From NCBI GenBank assembly GCA_000750105.3, contig JPHH03000022.1, positions 310,001 through 374,000 of the forward strand: 64,000 bases of DNA. Direction: 5' to 3'. The position numbers were made by a program, and so were the translations under genes. The notes beneath the pieces are model-generated. The model searched no databases. It was given only the letters and a program-made list of their open reading frames with translations, and had not been told where the DNA came from. Source of the DNA: Tolypocladium sp. Sup5 PDA-1 (Eukaryota; Ascomycota; Sordariomycetes; Hypocreales; Ophiocordycipitaceae). Positions 11,603 through 22,900 of the stretch are shown piece by piece. The stretch's first letter is position 1; the number at the start of each line of letters is the position of its first letter.

Positions 11603-12786
11603 TGCTTTTGCTTTGCGTGTTTTATTTTCAACTTGCATGGGAGCGTCGGCATTTGGAGTGACTTAGCGTTTTTGGACATGACGATAGTTTCACTGGGTAT
11701 ACACACTCACACACCTGTAGTGGCACAATACAATAGATTGACTTCTCACTTGGATGCACACATGCACGTGCGTGACTGTAAGTGACTGTTAACACTCAAC
11801 ACTACCTACACAGTGGTCATACACTACTCTGCTACCAACTGTAATAAACCTTGAAGTGATAATAGCTTCACTCATAGCTACTGAGCTCCGCAGGGCGAGG
11901 AGAGACCTCTGGACACTTTCCCTTATGTTTGGTTCAAGGGCCCCCACGCCCCAAGCCCCAACCTAGACTGAACTCTTCCAAGACGCTTCACGCTTCACAA
12001 AAATGATGCGCAAGCTAATGTAGCGTTTACAGCACCCTCGAGATGCTTGATATGTGCCCCTGAGCTTTAAGCAACCAACAATCCGAATCGCGTGCACGGC
12101 TGCTGTTACTCTCGTAACCACCCCCAAACTCAGCACTACCGCGGGCCGTCCAGCACTGTCATGCATCAACCCTCAACTGCCAACGTCGGAGCCAGAATCT
12201 CGCCACCAGAGGATGCCTTGGTGTCCAGATCATGCTGGCGGACATGCCCTGCAGTATTCTGCCCACCAGCAGCATGCGAACGTTGCAGAGGAACAATGTA
12301 GTTCCCAAGGGAAGCACAAGACCAAGCAGCATGAGTTTCCGACGTTTCTAGCATCTGTCGGCCATGTACGAGGTAGCCCCACACAACTACCCTGTCTGTC
12401 AATAATTGGCAACTCAGCTGAGCAGTGTCCGATGTCCTTGCGTGGTGAGATCAAGAACACCGTCGCGTAGACGCTGAGCGATACTGAGACCCAGTATTGA
12501 AAATATTGGACACATTACCTGCCACAGGTCACTCGTATTGCGCGGGTCCCATGTCTGCGGAATATTCAATATCAATCTAGAGGAACGAAGGAAACATGGA
12601 CCCCAAGAACGGGCCACCAGGAAGTCGGAGGCAAAGCGTGCTCCTTTGGCAAACAACAGTCGTCTAATGACCATTCATCTAACATATATAATTCTGCATT
12701 TCTTTATGTTTTGGCAATGTTCAGAATAACCAGCAATGCGGAGAACCTGGTGCTTCTCCCAGCTCATCCACAGCATACCTCTCTAT
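11603..12786. other. intergenic with CA-rich low complexity
   Basis: About 1.2 kb. Between about 11699 and 11830 the sequence is rich in CA/AC and ACT steps (ACACTCACACACC, CACACATGCACGTGCGTG). No supported gene; short ORFs lack coding character. Confidence 0.45.
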
Positions 12787-13519
12787 TCAGCATTGTCCCT
12801 TTGTGACGACGATGTTCCAGTTATCGGGATAGAAAGTCTGACCAGAGAAATTCTCTGCCCCGTTCTTAGCGCACCCTGACATTAAGTACTCAACCCCGTC
12901 GGCTATAGACGCAAACCCCCACAGTGTCCTTCCTTTTGCCGGGTCCTAAAGTGAGTTAGTCATCCGAACAAGCAACAGGTCGTCGAGAGTGAAAGCAAAG
13001 GGGACATACATCGTTGCACCACCAGATGGCAGAGTCGTACGAACAGCTCACACGACTGCATTCTCCAGGCCCAGCGTCCAGGTATGGAAAACCCTTTATC
13101 CGTCGCAGGTAGTCAATGCCATCCTTGATCTTGCCAGTAGAGCAGTCCCTCCAGGGCTTCCCGCAGTAGAAGCTGGCGCCCGTAAAGTCGACGTGGTAGC
13201 CGCGCTTCTCTGGTGTCGTGTCATCGGTATCCCGGATATCGCCGTCAGGGAATTGGTCATCCCAGTCGGGATTAAGCTTGAGGAGCTGAGCGTGAACCTC
13301 CTGGACGGTACCGTTGAGGACAACGGTGGGGCCCCCGGGGGTGACTTCGACTTCCCACGAGGCTTCGCTAATTGTACGGCCCTCGAGACGATTGCTGACC
13401 GAGGGCACGAGGCCGAAGGCCTGGATCACAACGTCAGCTTGTATCGGTTGTGAAATCCACCCAGTACATACCCCGAGGGAGAGACAGGACAGTGCGGTGA
13501 TGGAGGCGGCGAACTTCAT
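12787..13519 (-). CDS. small secreted cysteine-rich protein with propeptide
   Basis: Two exons (13519-13010 and 12945-12787) join in phase across a 64-base GT-AG intron, giving 222 residues. MKFAASITALSCLSLGVCTG is a clear signal peptide. A propeptide-like stretch of about 95 residues follows and ends in a KR dibasic site (EKRGYHVDF), a likely Kex2 cut. The mature part has seven cysteines (YC, DC, EC, SC, WWC, GC and a C-terminal C), with a conserved block CSYDSAIWWCND at the exon junction and FYPDNWNIVV near the end. I recognise the general type as a fungal secreted Cys-rich family but know no proven function; an effector, antimicrobial or cell-wall role is inference. TATTTAAA sits about 70 bases upstream. 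A broken relative lies downstream on the other strand. Confidence 0.8.
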
Positions 13520-15231
13520 CTCGTTAATAAAGGAGATGCTGAAATGATCTGGCGAGCAAAGTTTATGACATGGCGTAGGTTGCGGGTTTAAATACTCCTG
13601 ATTGTGCTTTGAAAACACGGCGAGGCTCACAAAATGTCTCACGTCTCAAGTGGGGGAAGAGAGGAAGGCGCCTGACCTCGGAATCTCTAGGCCGTAGAGT
13701 AGAGCCACCTGATGCCATCGTCTCCATCCCGCCATGGTCTGAAGATGGCCGTGCGTTCCCTGAAGCAGGCAGGCAACTGGCTGGTTGGCTGGAGTGCAAC
13801 TCAAACGATGGCCAACACGCCCAGCAGGTGAAGAGTTTTCCCAGCAATTACTATGCGCCAGGGCTGTCCCTGCAGGCCCATGGTGTTTGTGCACGATTGT
13901 TGGTTGATTCATGATTGTACATATGTGTCTATGTTTTGCTCTACTAGCCAGCCTGTTATCCGTCGTCCGAGGACTCGGGGATTATTGTTCGCGGGGGCGG
14001 GGCTATTGTGGTATTGTCTCCCATCCAATTTCAGCCATGGTATCCTGGCGGATCCGCAGTCTCGCACGTACCTACGGAGTACGGATACATGTACGTAGGT
14101 TGGTCCAGAGTCCAGACGCTATGTTGAGTTGAGCTTATCCACATGACAGAGCTACAGGGGGGGACGGTGCTGATGGAGCCATAGACCATGAGCGCTGTTG
14201 CCAAACACCGGCTGGTAGAATTCTCGCATTGAGCAATTAAAACGATAAGTCGTAAACAACAAGGCAGCCATCCTGGTGGAAGACTGGGAGCCATGGCGCG
14301 CAAACTGGCCTACTTCTGCTTCGTACCAAGTGTCCGTAGTACCGAAGCGACTGGGGGAAATCGCTGTCAGTCTCGACACGTCTGGGGTACAATGGAGTCG
14401 GTCGGCATTTGATAACCGTTGCCGTACGGGTCCTCATGCCGATGCCCGTCTCCTCCGCGACGCTGCTCCCCACGGTGACAGGATGGTCGTCACAACTCAC
14501 AACCAAGCCTGCCTTTAGCCGGACCCCTTGCCAAGGCCACAACCCTACGTCACAGGTCGACGAGAGGACTTGCTGCTAAAAACCAAGCGGCCACGTTCCA
14601 GATTGATACATGCTGGATCCCGGCCGCTGTGGGCGTTTAATAAGTCGTGTACGGACTACTTAATACATGTAGTCCTAGTATATTGCTCGAACTTCGCCTT
14701 CGTCTCTTCTAACAAAAAGTATTTTCTCATTCGTCTTGTTCTTGTCCTTGTTGCTCATCCCGTTGTGCATCGGCCGCGCCACTCCGCCGTCAACGTGGGG
14801 AGTGCTATTGTTAGACGACACGCGACGAGCACTCGACAGGACGTGCGGCCCCAGGCAACGACGTGCCTGTGTCACGCTCGTGTATCTTGGAAGTGGAACC
14901 TATTGATGGGTCATCAAGACTGTCATATCTCGCAACCAACGGTGCTTTGGCTGCTAGGCGTGAGCATTGTGCTCGGGCTAGCGAATCAGCAAACGTCAAT
15001 CGATCACGCAGATTCCAAGCTGGGAGGACCGGTAGCTGCTAACCTTGTCGTTGGCTTTGAAGTAGCTTTGTCGTCCATCTCTTCGACAAAGTCCACACCG
15101 TCTCTACGAGCCGCGTCATTGGGACTCGCACAGATGAAGGATACCATCTACGGAGTGGCACTATGTTCCCTCTTTCGCGATTTAAGACCAACGAAAACCA
15201 AAGGATAATGCCTGTGCTGATCCGTGACTAG
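13520..15231. other. intergenic between secreted-protein gene and its decayed relative
   Basis: About 1.7 kb. A 226-codon plus-strand ORF (14528-15208) has no signal peptide at its start, no domain and no usable junction to the pseudogene. I do not call it. The 5' exon of the decayed relative may lie in 14900-15200 but cannot be placed. Confidence 0.4.
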
Positions 15232-15751
15232 GTTCTCGGCCTTTTTGCCCCCATCGATGGTTATGAAGTGTTCGTTCCTGAATTGGATGTCGAGACGAGG
15301 CCCGGTGGCCCTACAGTGGCCTTGAATGGCACCGCCGAGGAAATTTACCAGCAGCGGCTAGAGGTCAATCCCAAGTATGAACAGGAGTTTGCGGCCCTAG
15401 AATAAAAAATGGATGCGTGGCCCCCGAGTCCCCTGCCAACTTCGCCTCCACCAAGGGCACGGACTGGAACCTAGGTGTTGCAGGAAATGGCTGCCTGCAT
15501 CCGTATCTCATCAACGAGGGCATCACGTATCTGGGAGGGGTCCGTGGGCGGCCTGGAAACTCGTCCGACCCGGGGCGATATGGCCGGTTCCGCTGTTTGT
15601 ACACCTCTGCCACCTGGTGGTGCAATGATGTGAGTCTGGCCCCCGCCGTCAACAGGACGACCCTGCATATCTCCCCGGCATGACCGGCAACTAACAATGG
15701 GGCTTCACCCTCTAGGATAAAAATGCGGAACGCCCCAGCTCTTACACATAA
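15232..15751 (+). pseudogene. decayed paralogue of the secreted Cys-rich protein
   Basis: After an intron end (TGACTAG at 15225-15231) the frame encodes GPTVALNGTAEEIYQQ, matching GPTVVLNGTVQEVHAQ of the intact gene at 12.8-13.5 kb. The frame meets TAA at 15403-15405, next to a run of six A. Similarity resumes in another frame from about 15410 and includes the block TSATWWCND, ending at a GT donor (15631) at the same place as the intron of the intact gene. The next acceptor (TCTAG, to 15715) is followed by only 11 codons and a stop at 15751, so the C-terminal cysteines are missing. A stop, a frame change and a truncated last exon together argue for a pseudogene. The upstream limit is uncertain. 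Confidence 0.7.
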
Positions 15752-16057
15752 AGTGCAGGTTCACCGCAAATGTGCCTCCGTTCTTTGAGGATGGGGTTGC
15801 TTTTTTTGGAGGATGGGTTGCCGCTTTTGGAGACCATTTTGCGAAGCGCCGGCGGCACGGGCTGAGTTGTGGTCCCCACCCCTCCGCCAGGGGCTCCGAC
15901 GCGCCCCACCAACCCCGGCGGCAACGGGCCACCCAACCAAGCTGCCAGTTCATTTATTCTAACAGCATCAGAGGGTATCAAATGGCCGCCAGCATGCCGT
16001 TCGGCCACGATTTACTGTCACATCTTGCTACAGCTTCTATCTGCATAATAACGAAAA
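15752..16057. other. gap with a short imperfect tandem repeat
   Basis: Two adjacent copies of a motif like GAGGATGGGGTTGCTTTTTTT and GAGGATGGGTTGCCGCTTTTG lie at about 15787-15830. No gene is visible. The stretch separates the secreted-protein pseudogene from the DUF3435 relic. Confidence 0.4.
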
Positions 16058-17063
16058 ATGGCCGTATCAAAAAATTCACCGCGAGTTCAGCACTCGCCAG
16101 CCTACTACCGATCGAAGCGTCAGCAACTCCAAAAGCATGGCGCTGTCAAAAAGCGGCATGCTGACACAACCAAGGTCAACATGCACGGCGTCAAGCAGAA
16201 ATGGACAAAGTACGTCAGAGCTCTGCTGCTCTCCAGTACGGTCTGCTAATGCAACCAGACACTGCATGCACCTATCAGTCAGTGACTCCCTGAGCGTGAG
16301 ACTTGTGCCTTGCGACACCTTCTCACTGCCTGATAGTACATCAACGGATATCTCACTATTCGTTACAAGCTCGACACGTCGGTGAACGAAAGGCCCGCGA
16401 TAGACGTTGACGACGTGTATCTTGTCCAGCATCATCATTGGGTCCATGACACTTCAGTCTTCCCCGACGAGCGCCAGCGAATACAACTGGCATTCCTAAT
16501 ATTGCTTCAGGCATATACAGCGACACGTCCCAGAGTCCTCGCTTATAAACAACTCAGTAAGAATGCCGTCAATGACCACTACTTTGGCTGTGAAGATGAC
16601 GCCGCGCAGGTGGACTATGCAGATGAATTTGACCCGAAGGAGGACGACTTCAAAACGATCTACTACCGAGATATCCAGCTACTCCTTCTCAAGAACCCAG
16701 AGGGAGGAAGAGATCTTCCGGCGATGGAAGTGACACTCCAGTACACCAAAGGCTGGGAGCGAAGAGAAAACCCGTGAGTAGCTCCACAACCCTCATACTA
16801 GCCTCTGCATACACCGAATGGCCAGCAAAACCTTCATCTTTTACGAAGTAGACGACCTTTTGTTTGATGCTGTGCTTCACCTTCTGGCTCTTGCACTTCT
16901 CGACCAAGCATTCGAAGCAAATATTCGGACAGTGGACGACTTCTACCGCATCAGGGTTCGGCCACCACGACATTCACTAGAGTTTTATTGGCGAGAGCGC
17001 ATCAGACACATCCCAATCTTCCGACAAGCTGTATCAACGTTTCGGGTAATGTCACTTAACTGA
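16058..17063 (+). pseudogene. DUF3435 (Starship captain / Crypton-type) tyrosine recombinase relic
   Basis: The core piece (16337-16773) reads YINGYLTIRYKLDTS, then VFPDERQRIQLAFLILL and YTATRPRVLAY, then IQLLLLKNPEGGRDLP and EVTLQYTKGW. A clean 52-base intron (16774-16825) joins it to KTFIFYEVDDLLFDAVLHLLALALLD up to a stop at 17063. These are the ordered blocks of DUF3435 (PF11917), the domain of fungal Starship captains. The Arg in YTATRP is at the place of the first catalytic Arg of tyrosine recombinases. A short N-terminal piece (16058-16209, ending NMHGVKQKWTK) fits the usual start. However, roughly 70-90 family residues between the pieces are missing, the phases do not match, two stops lie just before 16337, and the C-terminal H-R-Y half is absent. 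It is a truncated relic, not an active enzyme. Confidence 0.8.
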
Positions 17064-17999
17064 TCGATGACAGTGGCCATGGTCAAGCAGGTGTCGCGAC
17101 TGAAGGAAGCCTAGAGTGGCAAGAATTACCGCTGATGAAATTAGATGGCTACAAAGTTAGAGAACATCTAGGTTGAATACTTATCGGCGCAGATTGCGTC
17201 AGTTCGCTGAAATGAGGGGGCGGCTGGCGGAAGTAGCCAGCCGGACCCGTGCCGTCTTGGCTACAACACTCTCCAACCAATCCCAACTCTCACCGCTCAT
17301 ATTGAGTGGAGCTTTTTGACCCCGCGGTTGTCTGGGGATATTTTTGGAAACCGTGTCGGCAGGTGCGGCCACACTAACGATTCCTGGCCTTGGTGTCCGT
17401 CGTCTCTTCCACCCAAGCTCTGGCAGAACCCCACACAAACCGTCAGTACGGTATCCTTCGTAAACAGCCTTGGAATTATTTCACTGTGAAAAAGTCGAGA
17501 AGCAACGACCTAGCATGCGCCTGTTCGCCGACGTCTGAGCTGTCAGGCGACATCTGAGCTGTCAGGAGACCCGTAGGCACAGTGCAGACAACGCATCGGC
17601 ATGCCTTCCTCGTGACCCTGCTCCGTCGCCCGTGCGTTTTGAGCGCTTCTCCCTTCCCGTTCAATGCAAGCGGGCGGCTGGGACGCAAACATGACATGAC
17701 GTGGCATCTCGGGGCTGGAGCACTTTCCCATCCATCTCCTAGCCGCCCATTGCCTATCACATGTGATTGCATATGCGCGTCCCCCCAACGCACATCGAAA
17801 CCTTGTCGTGAGGGGCTATAGTACTTGGTACTCAGCATGTTCATGCTTGCGGTCGCTCTCGTTAATATAAACCTCCCCTCCCGACCACAACATACAGAGC
17901 CAATATCTACTAGTCTACTAGTAGGGTCTTGGCATCTTCGTCTCGATTGTACAGAACTCTTCATCACCACCCAACCTCACGGCATATCTTATCTCCAAC
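17064..17999. other. intergenic with TATA box before the 18.0 kb ORF
   Basis: About 0.9 kb without a supported gene. TATAAA at 17866-17871 is followed by a CT-rich tract, a promoter-like arrangement 129 bases ahead of the small ORF starting at 18000. Confidence 0.45.
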
Positions 18000-18206
18000 A
18001 TGGCGGATAGTGGTGGCAGCCAAGGGTATTCCAGCGCATCTGGCGGCAAAGATTCAGAGGGAGGCGACGTCACTATCCACGATGCACAATTCGGAAAGTC
18101 AGGCAGGGCCAGCGATATGAGCATAGTGATCTCCTCCGGAGAGGCTGCGCGAAGAGTTCGAGGCAAAGGTAACAAGGACAAGGATGGGAAGGAAGAAAAG
18201 AAATGA
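18000..18206 (+). CDS. small hydrophilic protein, 68 residues, hypothetical
   Basis: Single-exon ORF with a good start context (CAACATGG) and a promoter-like region upstream: TATAAA at 17866, a CT-rich initiator, then ACAACATAC. The product is Ser/Gly-rich at first (SGGSQGYSSASGG) and Lys-rich at the end (GKGNKDKDGKEEKK), with no signal peptide or membrane segment. It is likely disordered. No family is recognised. The 3' end is about 100 bases from the convergent APH-like gene. Support comes from promoter context and composition only. Confidence 0.45.
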   Translation: MADSGGSQGYSSASGGKDSEGGDVTIHDAQFGKSGRASDMSIVISSGEAARRVRGKGNKDKDGKEEKK

Positions 18207-18311
18207 CACGGAACAAGTCAAGAGTTGCCGGCCCACTAAAGACATTCATTGACTTACCATTCCATCAGGCAGGGCGGGGGTATATTTACTATGAGGAAAT
18301 TGTATATTCTT

Positions 18312-19975
18312 TCACTCTTTACTATCGAAGAGGGACCGGAGCTCTGCCTGGTACCTTTCTTCGTCATCAACTTTGGCTTTCACAACTAGCCCAACCTCCT
18401 CTTGCCAAAACGTCGATACCTGCTTTAGGTCGACAACCAATCCTCTGTCAGCGGAGAATTTTGGAAGAATGTGGTCCTCAAACACGAAAAGCCAAGCATT
18501 TATAGACCTCAGACACGCCCAAAACCACACTCCTTTGGACTCCCAAACATCTCTCATCGTGCTTGTGATCTGAAGATCATGTTCCATCCGTATGCTTCTA
18601 TTCTCCTCGTCCATGATTGCTAGAAAGACCTGTCGCGCCTCGTCGAAGACGCCATACTCCTCGTCAATGATACTATCGATGCTGCAGTTCGTAAGCCAGT
18701 ACGGTACTGACAACATTTCCACCGGAAGCGCGCAGATCCACTCAAGATCGATCAAACAAGTAATATTCCAATCGTCATCCACAAAAATATTGCTCTGATG
18801 AAAGTCGGTCAACTGTAGGAGGAAAGGGCCGTTCCGTCGATCTGACAAGATAAAGTAGTGCATGACTGCTCGAAGCAATGTCCTAATTGTCATTCGTTCT
18901 CGGGCATCGTCCTTATGTCGCACCGCGTGAGGGTCGTGAAGGAGGTGGTTATCATGCAGCGTAAGCATATCGGAGGCGAAACTGTCCGTACTCTGATACA
19001 GTTGGCAAGGCTGGATTGTTCGTGGTGTCCCGCTATTCTCGAAAATCATCATAGTGCATGTCAGTGGCCGGTTGGAAAGTGTAATTGTGCCGTCGCTCGT
19101 GTTGAATCTAAAGGAGCCAATATATGGCTGTGGGAGCCGAGCGAGTGAGAGCATAATACGCGCCATGCCCTGAAATAAGCGAGCTCGTCGACCAGCATCG
19201 CGCATATGTCGAGTCCAAGTACATGAAAGCATTTTCCCAGTTTCGGGACTAATATATTCCAATAGCATGTAGGCAGTGTCAACGGCCGGTGCGGATGCGT
19301 CGCGAGTGTAGTTCGAGAGCAAGGGGTAGTGAAGGAGACGATGGATCCATCGCCAGAAGGCGTGGTAGATTCCGACGTAAACCGGTCGCTGCCTGACGTG
19401 GGTGAACTAAGTCGAAGCAAAATTGTTAGGATCAGCACCATTCAGGTGAGCAAAGAACTGGGAACACGAACGTGACTGCCGTCTCTGAAGCCGAAAGCGT
19501 AAAGGCTTGGGATACGAATGGCGGCGCAGTACTCTTGCATCCATACATATGTGGCCACTTCGCAACTGACTTTTTCATCAATCGTGCCGGGATATCGCTG
19601 TTCAGCAAGCTTATGAGGCATGGGACACCGGAAAACCAGCCTTCTGGTGAAGCCGCCGGAATCCACCTCAACGAGAACGCAAAGATTGAAGCCGCCTTGT
19701 ATCCACGATTCCGGAGGTAGAACCGTGCAGACGTCATCTCTGCATAGGCGAAGATGGTGTCTGACCACGGCTTTGATCGACTCCCTCTGATCCCACAGCC
19801 GATGCCTCAAGCTCTCGGCAGCACATTGGTGTCGGACAGAAAGAAGAAAATTACTTTCCTCCTCAGCAGCTGATTCCAATGAGCGAAGTTTGTTGTGTAA
19901 TAAAATGTTCCGAGGCATGGCAAATGGTGGATTGGCAACAGCAAGCAAGGTGCCGAACAGAGGGTGAGGTTCCAA
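18312..19975 (-). CDS. APH-like phosphotransferase family protein
   Basis: Two exons (19975-19472, 19406-18312) join in phase 0 over a 65-base intron, giving 532 residues. The kinase-like C-half carries FLLQLTDFHQSNIFVDDDW followed by ITCLIDLEW. This matches the catalytic-loop and metal-binding (DFG-equivalent) motifs of the fungal aminoglycoside-phosphotransferase-like family (PF01636), where TDxHQSNIFVD replaces the bacterial HxDLxxxN. The N-half has RRLVFRCPMPHKLAE, a likely ATP-lobe strand. Family members are numerous in filamentous fungi and mostly uncharacterised, so small-molecule phosphorylation is a family inference, not resistance. The start at 19975 is the first Met of the open frame; a later Met (MPRNILL) is possible. 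Confidence 0.85.
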
Positions 19976-22900
19976 GTTCGATCAAGCTCCAGAAAAGAGG
20001 GAAAGTCGAGTCACGTGGTAAGCTTAGGTTAGTCATTATTAACAGACATCCGGGGCGGATGGGATCGGATTAAGCTGAGCCGCATCCGGAAAAGCCGTGT
20101 TCCAGATTTCTTAGTCTGAGGGGTTACAGGCGGTCAGCGGTGAGGCGAGAATATTACAGTGGGCGTTGCTGACTAAGTGTACGGACCCGTGAGTGTACGG
20201 ACCCGCCGACGGCGCCCAGCTCCTTGTTACCCGATGCGTGGAGTTGATGGATCCCGAGCCCAAGGAGTTTGGAGACTAGGCGTTCCACCCATCCAAGTGG
20301 AATGCTATTGTTCGCAAGGACAACTGCTGAAAGTCCAAGATTCCGTGTTGATGGAGTCTTCAAAGCACAAAATGGATATTGCTGACAGAGTAACCCGGGT
20401 GGATATAGCTGCGACCGTCGTTTCTGTACACTGTCTTGTAAGCCGAGCATGAGAACGATGTGTGAATGAACGAGTACCTTGTACTGAGATACCAGGCACC
20501 GTAAATCTCGAGAAGAGCACACCCTGAACTGCGAAGAGGGCTGTTGCAAAGCCCCTGCACCCTCCAGCCCACGGGTCGGAGGAGCGTTTGGTTCTAGCCT
20601 GGTAAGAAGAGCGCTTACCAGGCTTTCTCATGACGACGTTTGTCGTCTGGTTCGAAAGAAGCCTGTGGCGCTCGCTACAGGGCAACTTACCACTGGAAAC
20701 GCAAGAAGGAATGGAATGTGGCGCCATGTCGTGTGTCCAGGGGCGACGAATGTCTGGAGATTCCGGATCGACGGCCCGTCTCCAGTGGCTGAAACCAGCC
20801 GGAACTCCCCGTGGAAACGGCAGAAACCGCCTTCGCAGATCTGGCACATGGAAGTGCAAGAGTCGGGATGGATGGTGACGCAATGTCCTTTGTTGGGTCC
20901 GGTCGGTTGGTAAGGTACGTAATAACAAGAAGGCATCAGGTAAGTTACGTATCAGTACCTTGGGTACCTGTACGATCGCGTTGTCCCGAAACCGCAAGTC
21001 GATCGATGCCACGTGATGACCTCCCACGCAGAGTGTTGACCACATCGAGCGTTCAGCTGTCCCCAAGATGCAGCCATCACCGAGGGCGCCATTGCTGGAT
21101 GGACGTCGTTGTGCTTGTCTTTGACGGGGATGGGGGCAGCTTTGTCTGCAGCCCAAACGGTTGGCAAGAAACACAGCGGCCATCCCAGGGGACCGTCTGC
21201 CTGCAGCGCCCCGCCATGAATCATTCCGATGATCATTGCAGCGTCGAAACACCTTCTGGAAACACCTTCTGGAACACCGACAGCCGGCGAAGGCTCAACG
21301 CTTCGCACCAATGCGACAGCACGACCTACACGGCCAGCAACACCATTGTGCCACCGTCGCTGTGAGCAAACGGCCAAGCGGCGGCTGCCTGGATCCCGGG
21401 TCCCAGAGGGCCCCGTTCCCGTGAGAGAAGGGCGAGGACAACGTGCTCGAGCCTCCCCAGAGTCGAAGGCGTCCCGCGCCGTCACAAACCCTCTGCGGGG
21501 ACGAACATTGATCGAACGGGTCTTGGGACGACAGGTCAGACCTGGGGCGATACCGCCCGCGAACCCGTGTCTCGGGTAGAGCGCTGGACGATTGCGATTC
21601 ACGGCCTGCCGTCCGTGCAACTTGCCTTCAATTCGGCCAGTCTCCTTCATTTCATAAACGATGCTCTCTTTCGACGACCAATCCACCAACCACCACACGG
21701 GCTGATAATATCGCGTCCGAAGCGTTGGTTCTTCCTGCTGCGGCCTGCGACCGGCCGCTTTCTTCGCACTAGCTAGCACTGATACGAGTCCATGGCTTCA
21801 ATAGTCGCCCTCAGGAAGTGTCGCAGAAGCAAGCATCTTCCGCGGCCTACGGGCCTACGGCATCCCCTGCCCCTGCCCAACCCTAGCCCGCACTGGCGCC
21901 GATCAACTCGCTTCCAGAGACGGGGATGCGAAAAGCCGCTAACAGCAGAGATCGTGGCACAGCTCGACGCCGAGCCCGTCACCTGTACCGTGGGCATGGG
22001 AGATCGACACTGCCAGCGCATGTCGTTTTCTCTTCGCAGCAAGTCAATCCGTGGTTGATCATCTGCTGAAGAAAGACGACTCTGAAATCCCAACCAAAGA
22101 TTTCTGCAATGGAAATTGGCTGATACACAACGTCACCAGTTCTCTCCAAGGAGGCTGGCCACGTCTCCTCGCGGTGACGACGCCGAACAGGAGGGCAGCT
22201 GAAAAAAAATGAATGGCCTGGACCGGCGCGGTTTCTTTTTCCCATGTGGGCAGAGGCACAAATATTGGATTTGGCACCCACGGGACGATGGGGTCACCCT
22301 GGTCGTCCGTGCAAGCATCGGGGTTCGGATCGAGCACACTGGCTTGACGGGTGACGGCCTGGCTTGTGATGAGAAATCATGAGATGTGATCGATGGCAAG
22401 CTGTGGGTAACCACCTCAGGAGCCGCTATGCCGACCGAGAGTTTCAAGCTCCGGCGCCGAGCCACCTGCTGGTCGAGATGCTACGAAGCACTGCGCTCTG
22501 TATTCACCAAGGTTTCTCTGGGATGAAGCGATTAAGCTGGCCAGCTTGCAACCAACGTTACGAAGTGCTCCAGACACACAAGCCATCCTCTCTTGTAAGT
22601 TGTCCCGCCCAACGTTTGGCGCTAGCCACGACACTGGGATCTTGGGAACGCCCTAGAGTGCAGAGGCCAAATTCTCGACTCGGCGACTTGCTCCAACCAG
22701 GATTGGCGCCTCCGCCGCGACCTCGCGCAAACACAGAAAAGGAAAATAAGCAAACGCCTTTTGCGGGCCTGGCCGACCTGGCCCAATCGTCTGGGTCTGT
22801 CGTCCGTCATGCTCAGTGCCGAACCGCTCGGGCCTTGGGGGCAACGTACGCTCTGGCGAGCAACTGCAGAGGCGCAGAGAACGTTGGCATGAGGGGCTGC

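Noticed and set aside
14528..15208. 226-codon plus-strand ORF
   Set aside because: No signal peptide at its start and no phase-consistent link to the secreted-protein pseudogene.
20305..21252. 315-codon minus-strand ORF
   Set aside because: Starts without ATG support, Arg/Ser/His-rich, overlaps other long frames, no domain.
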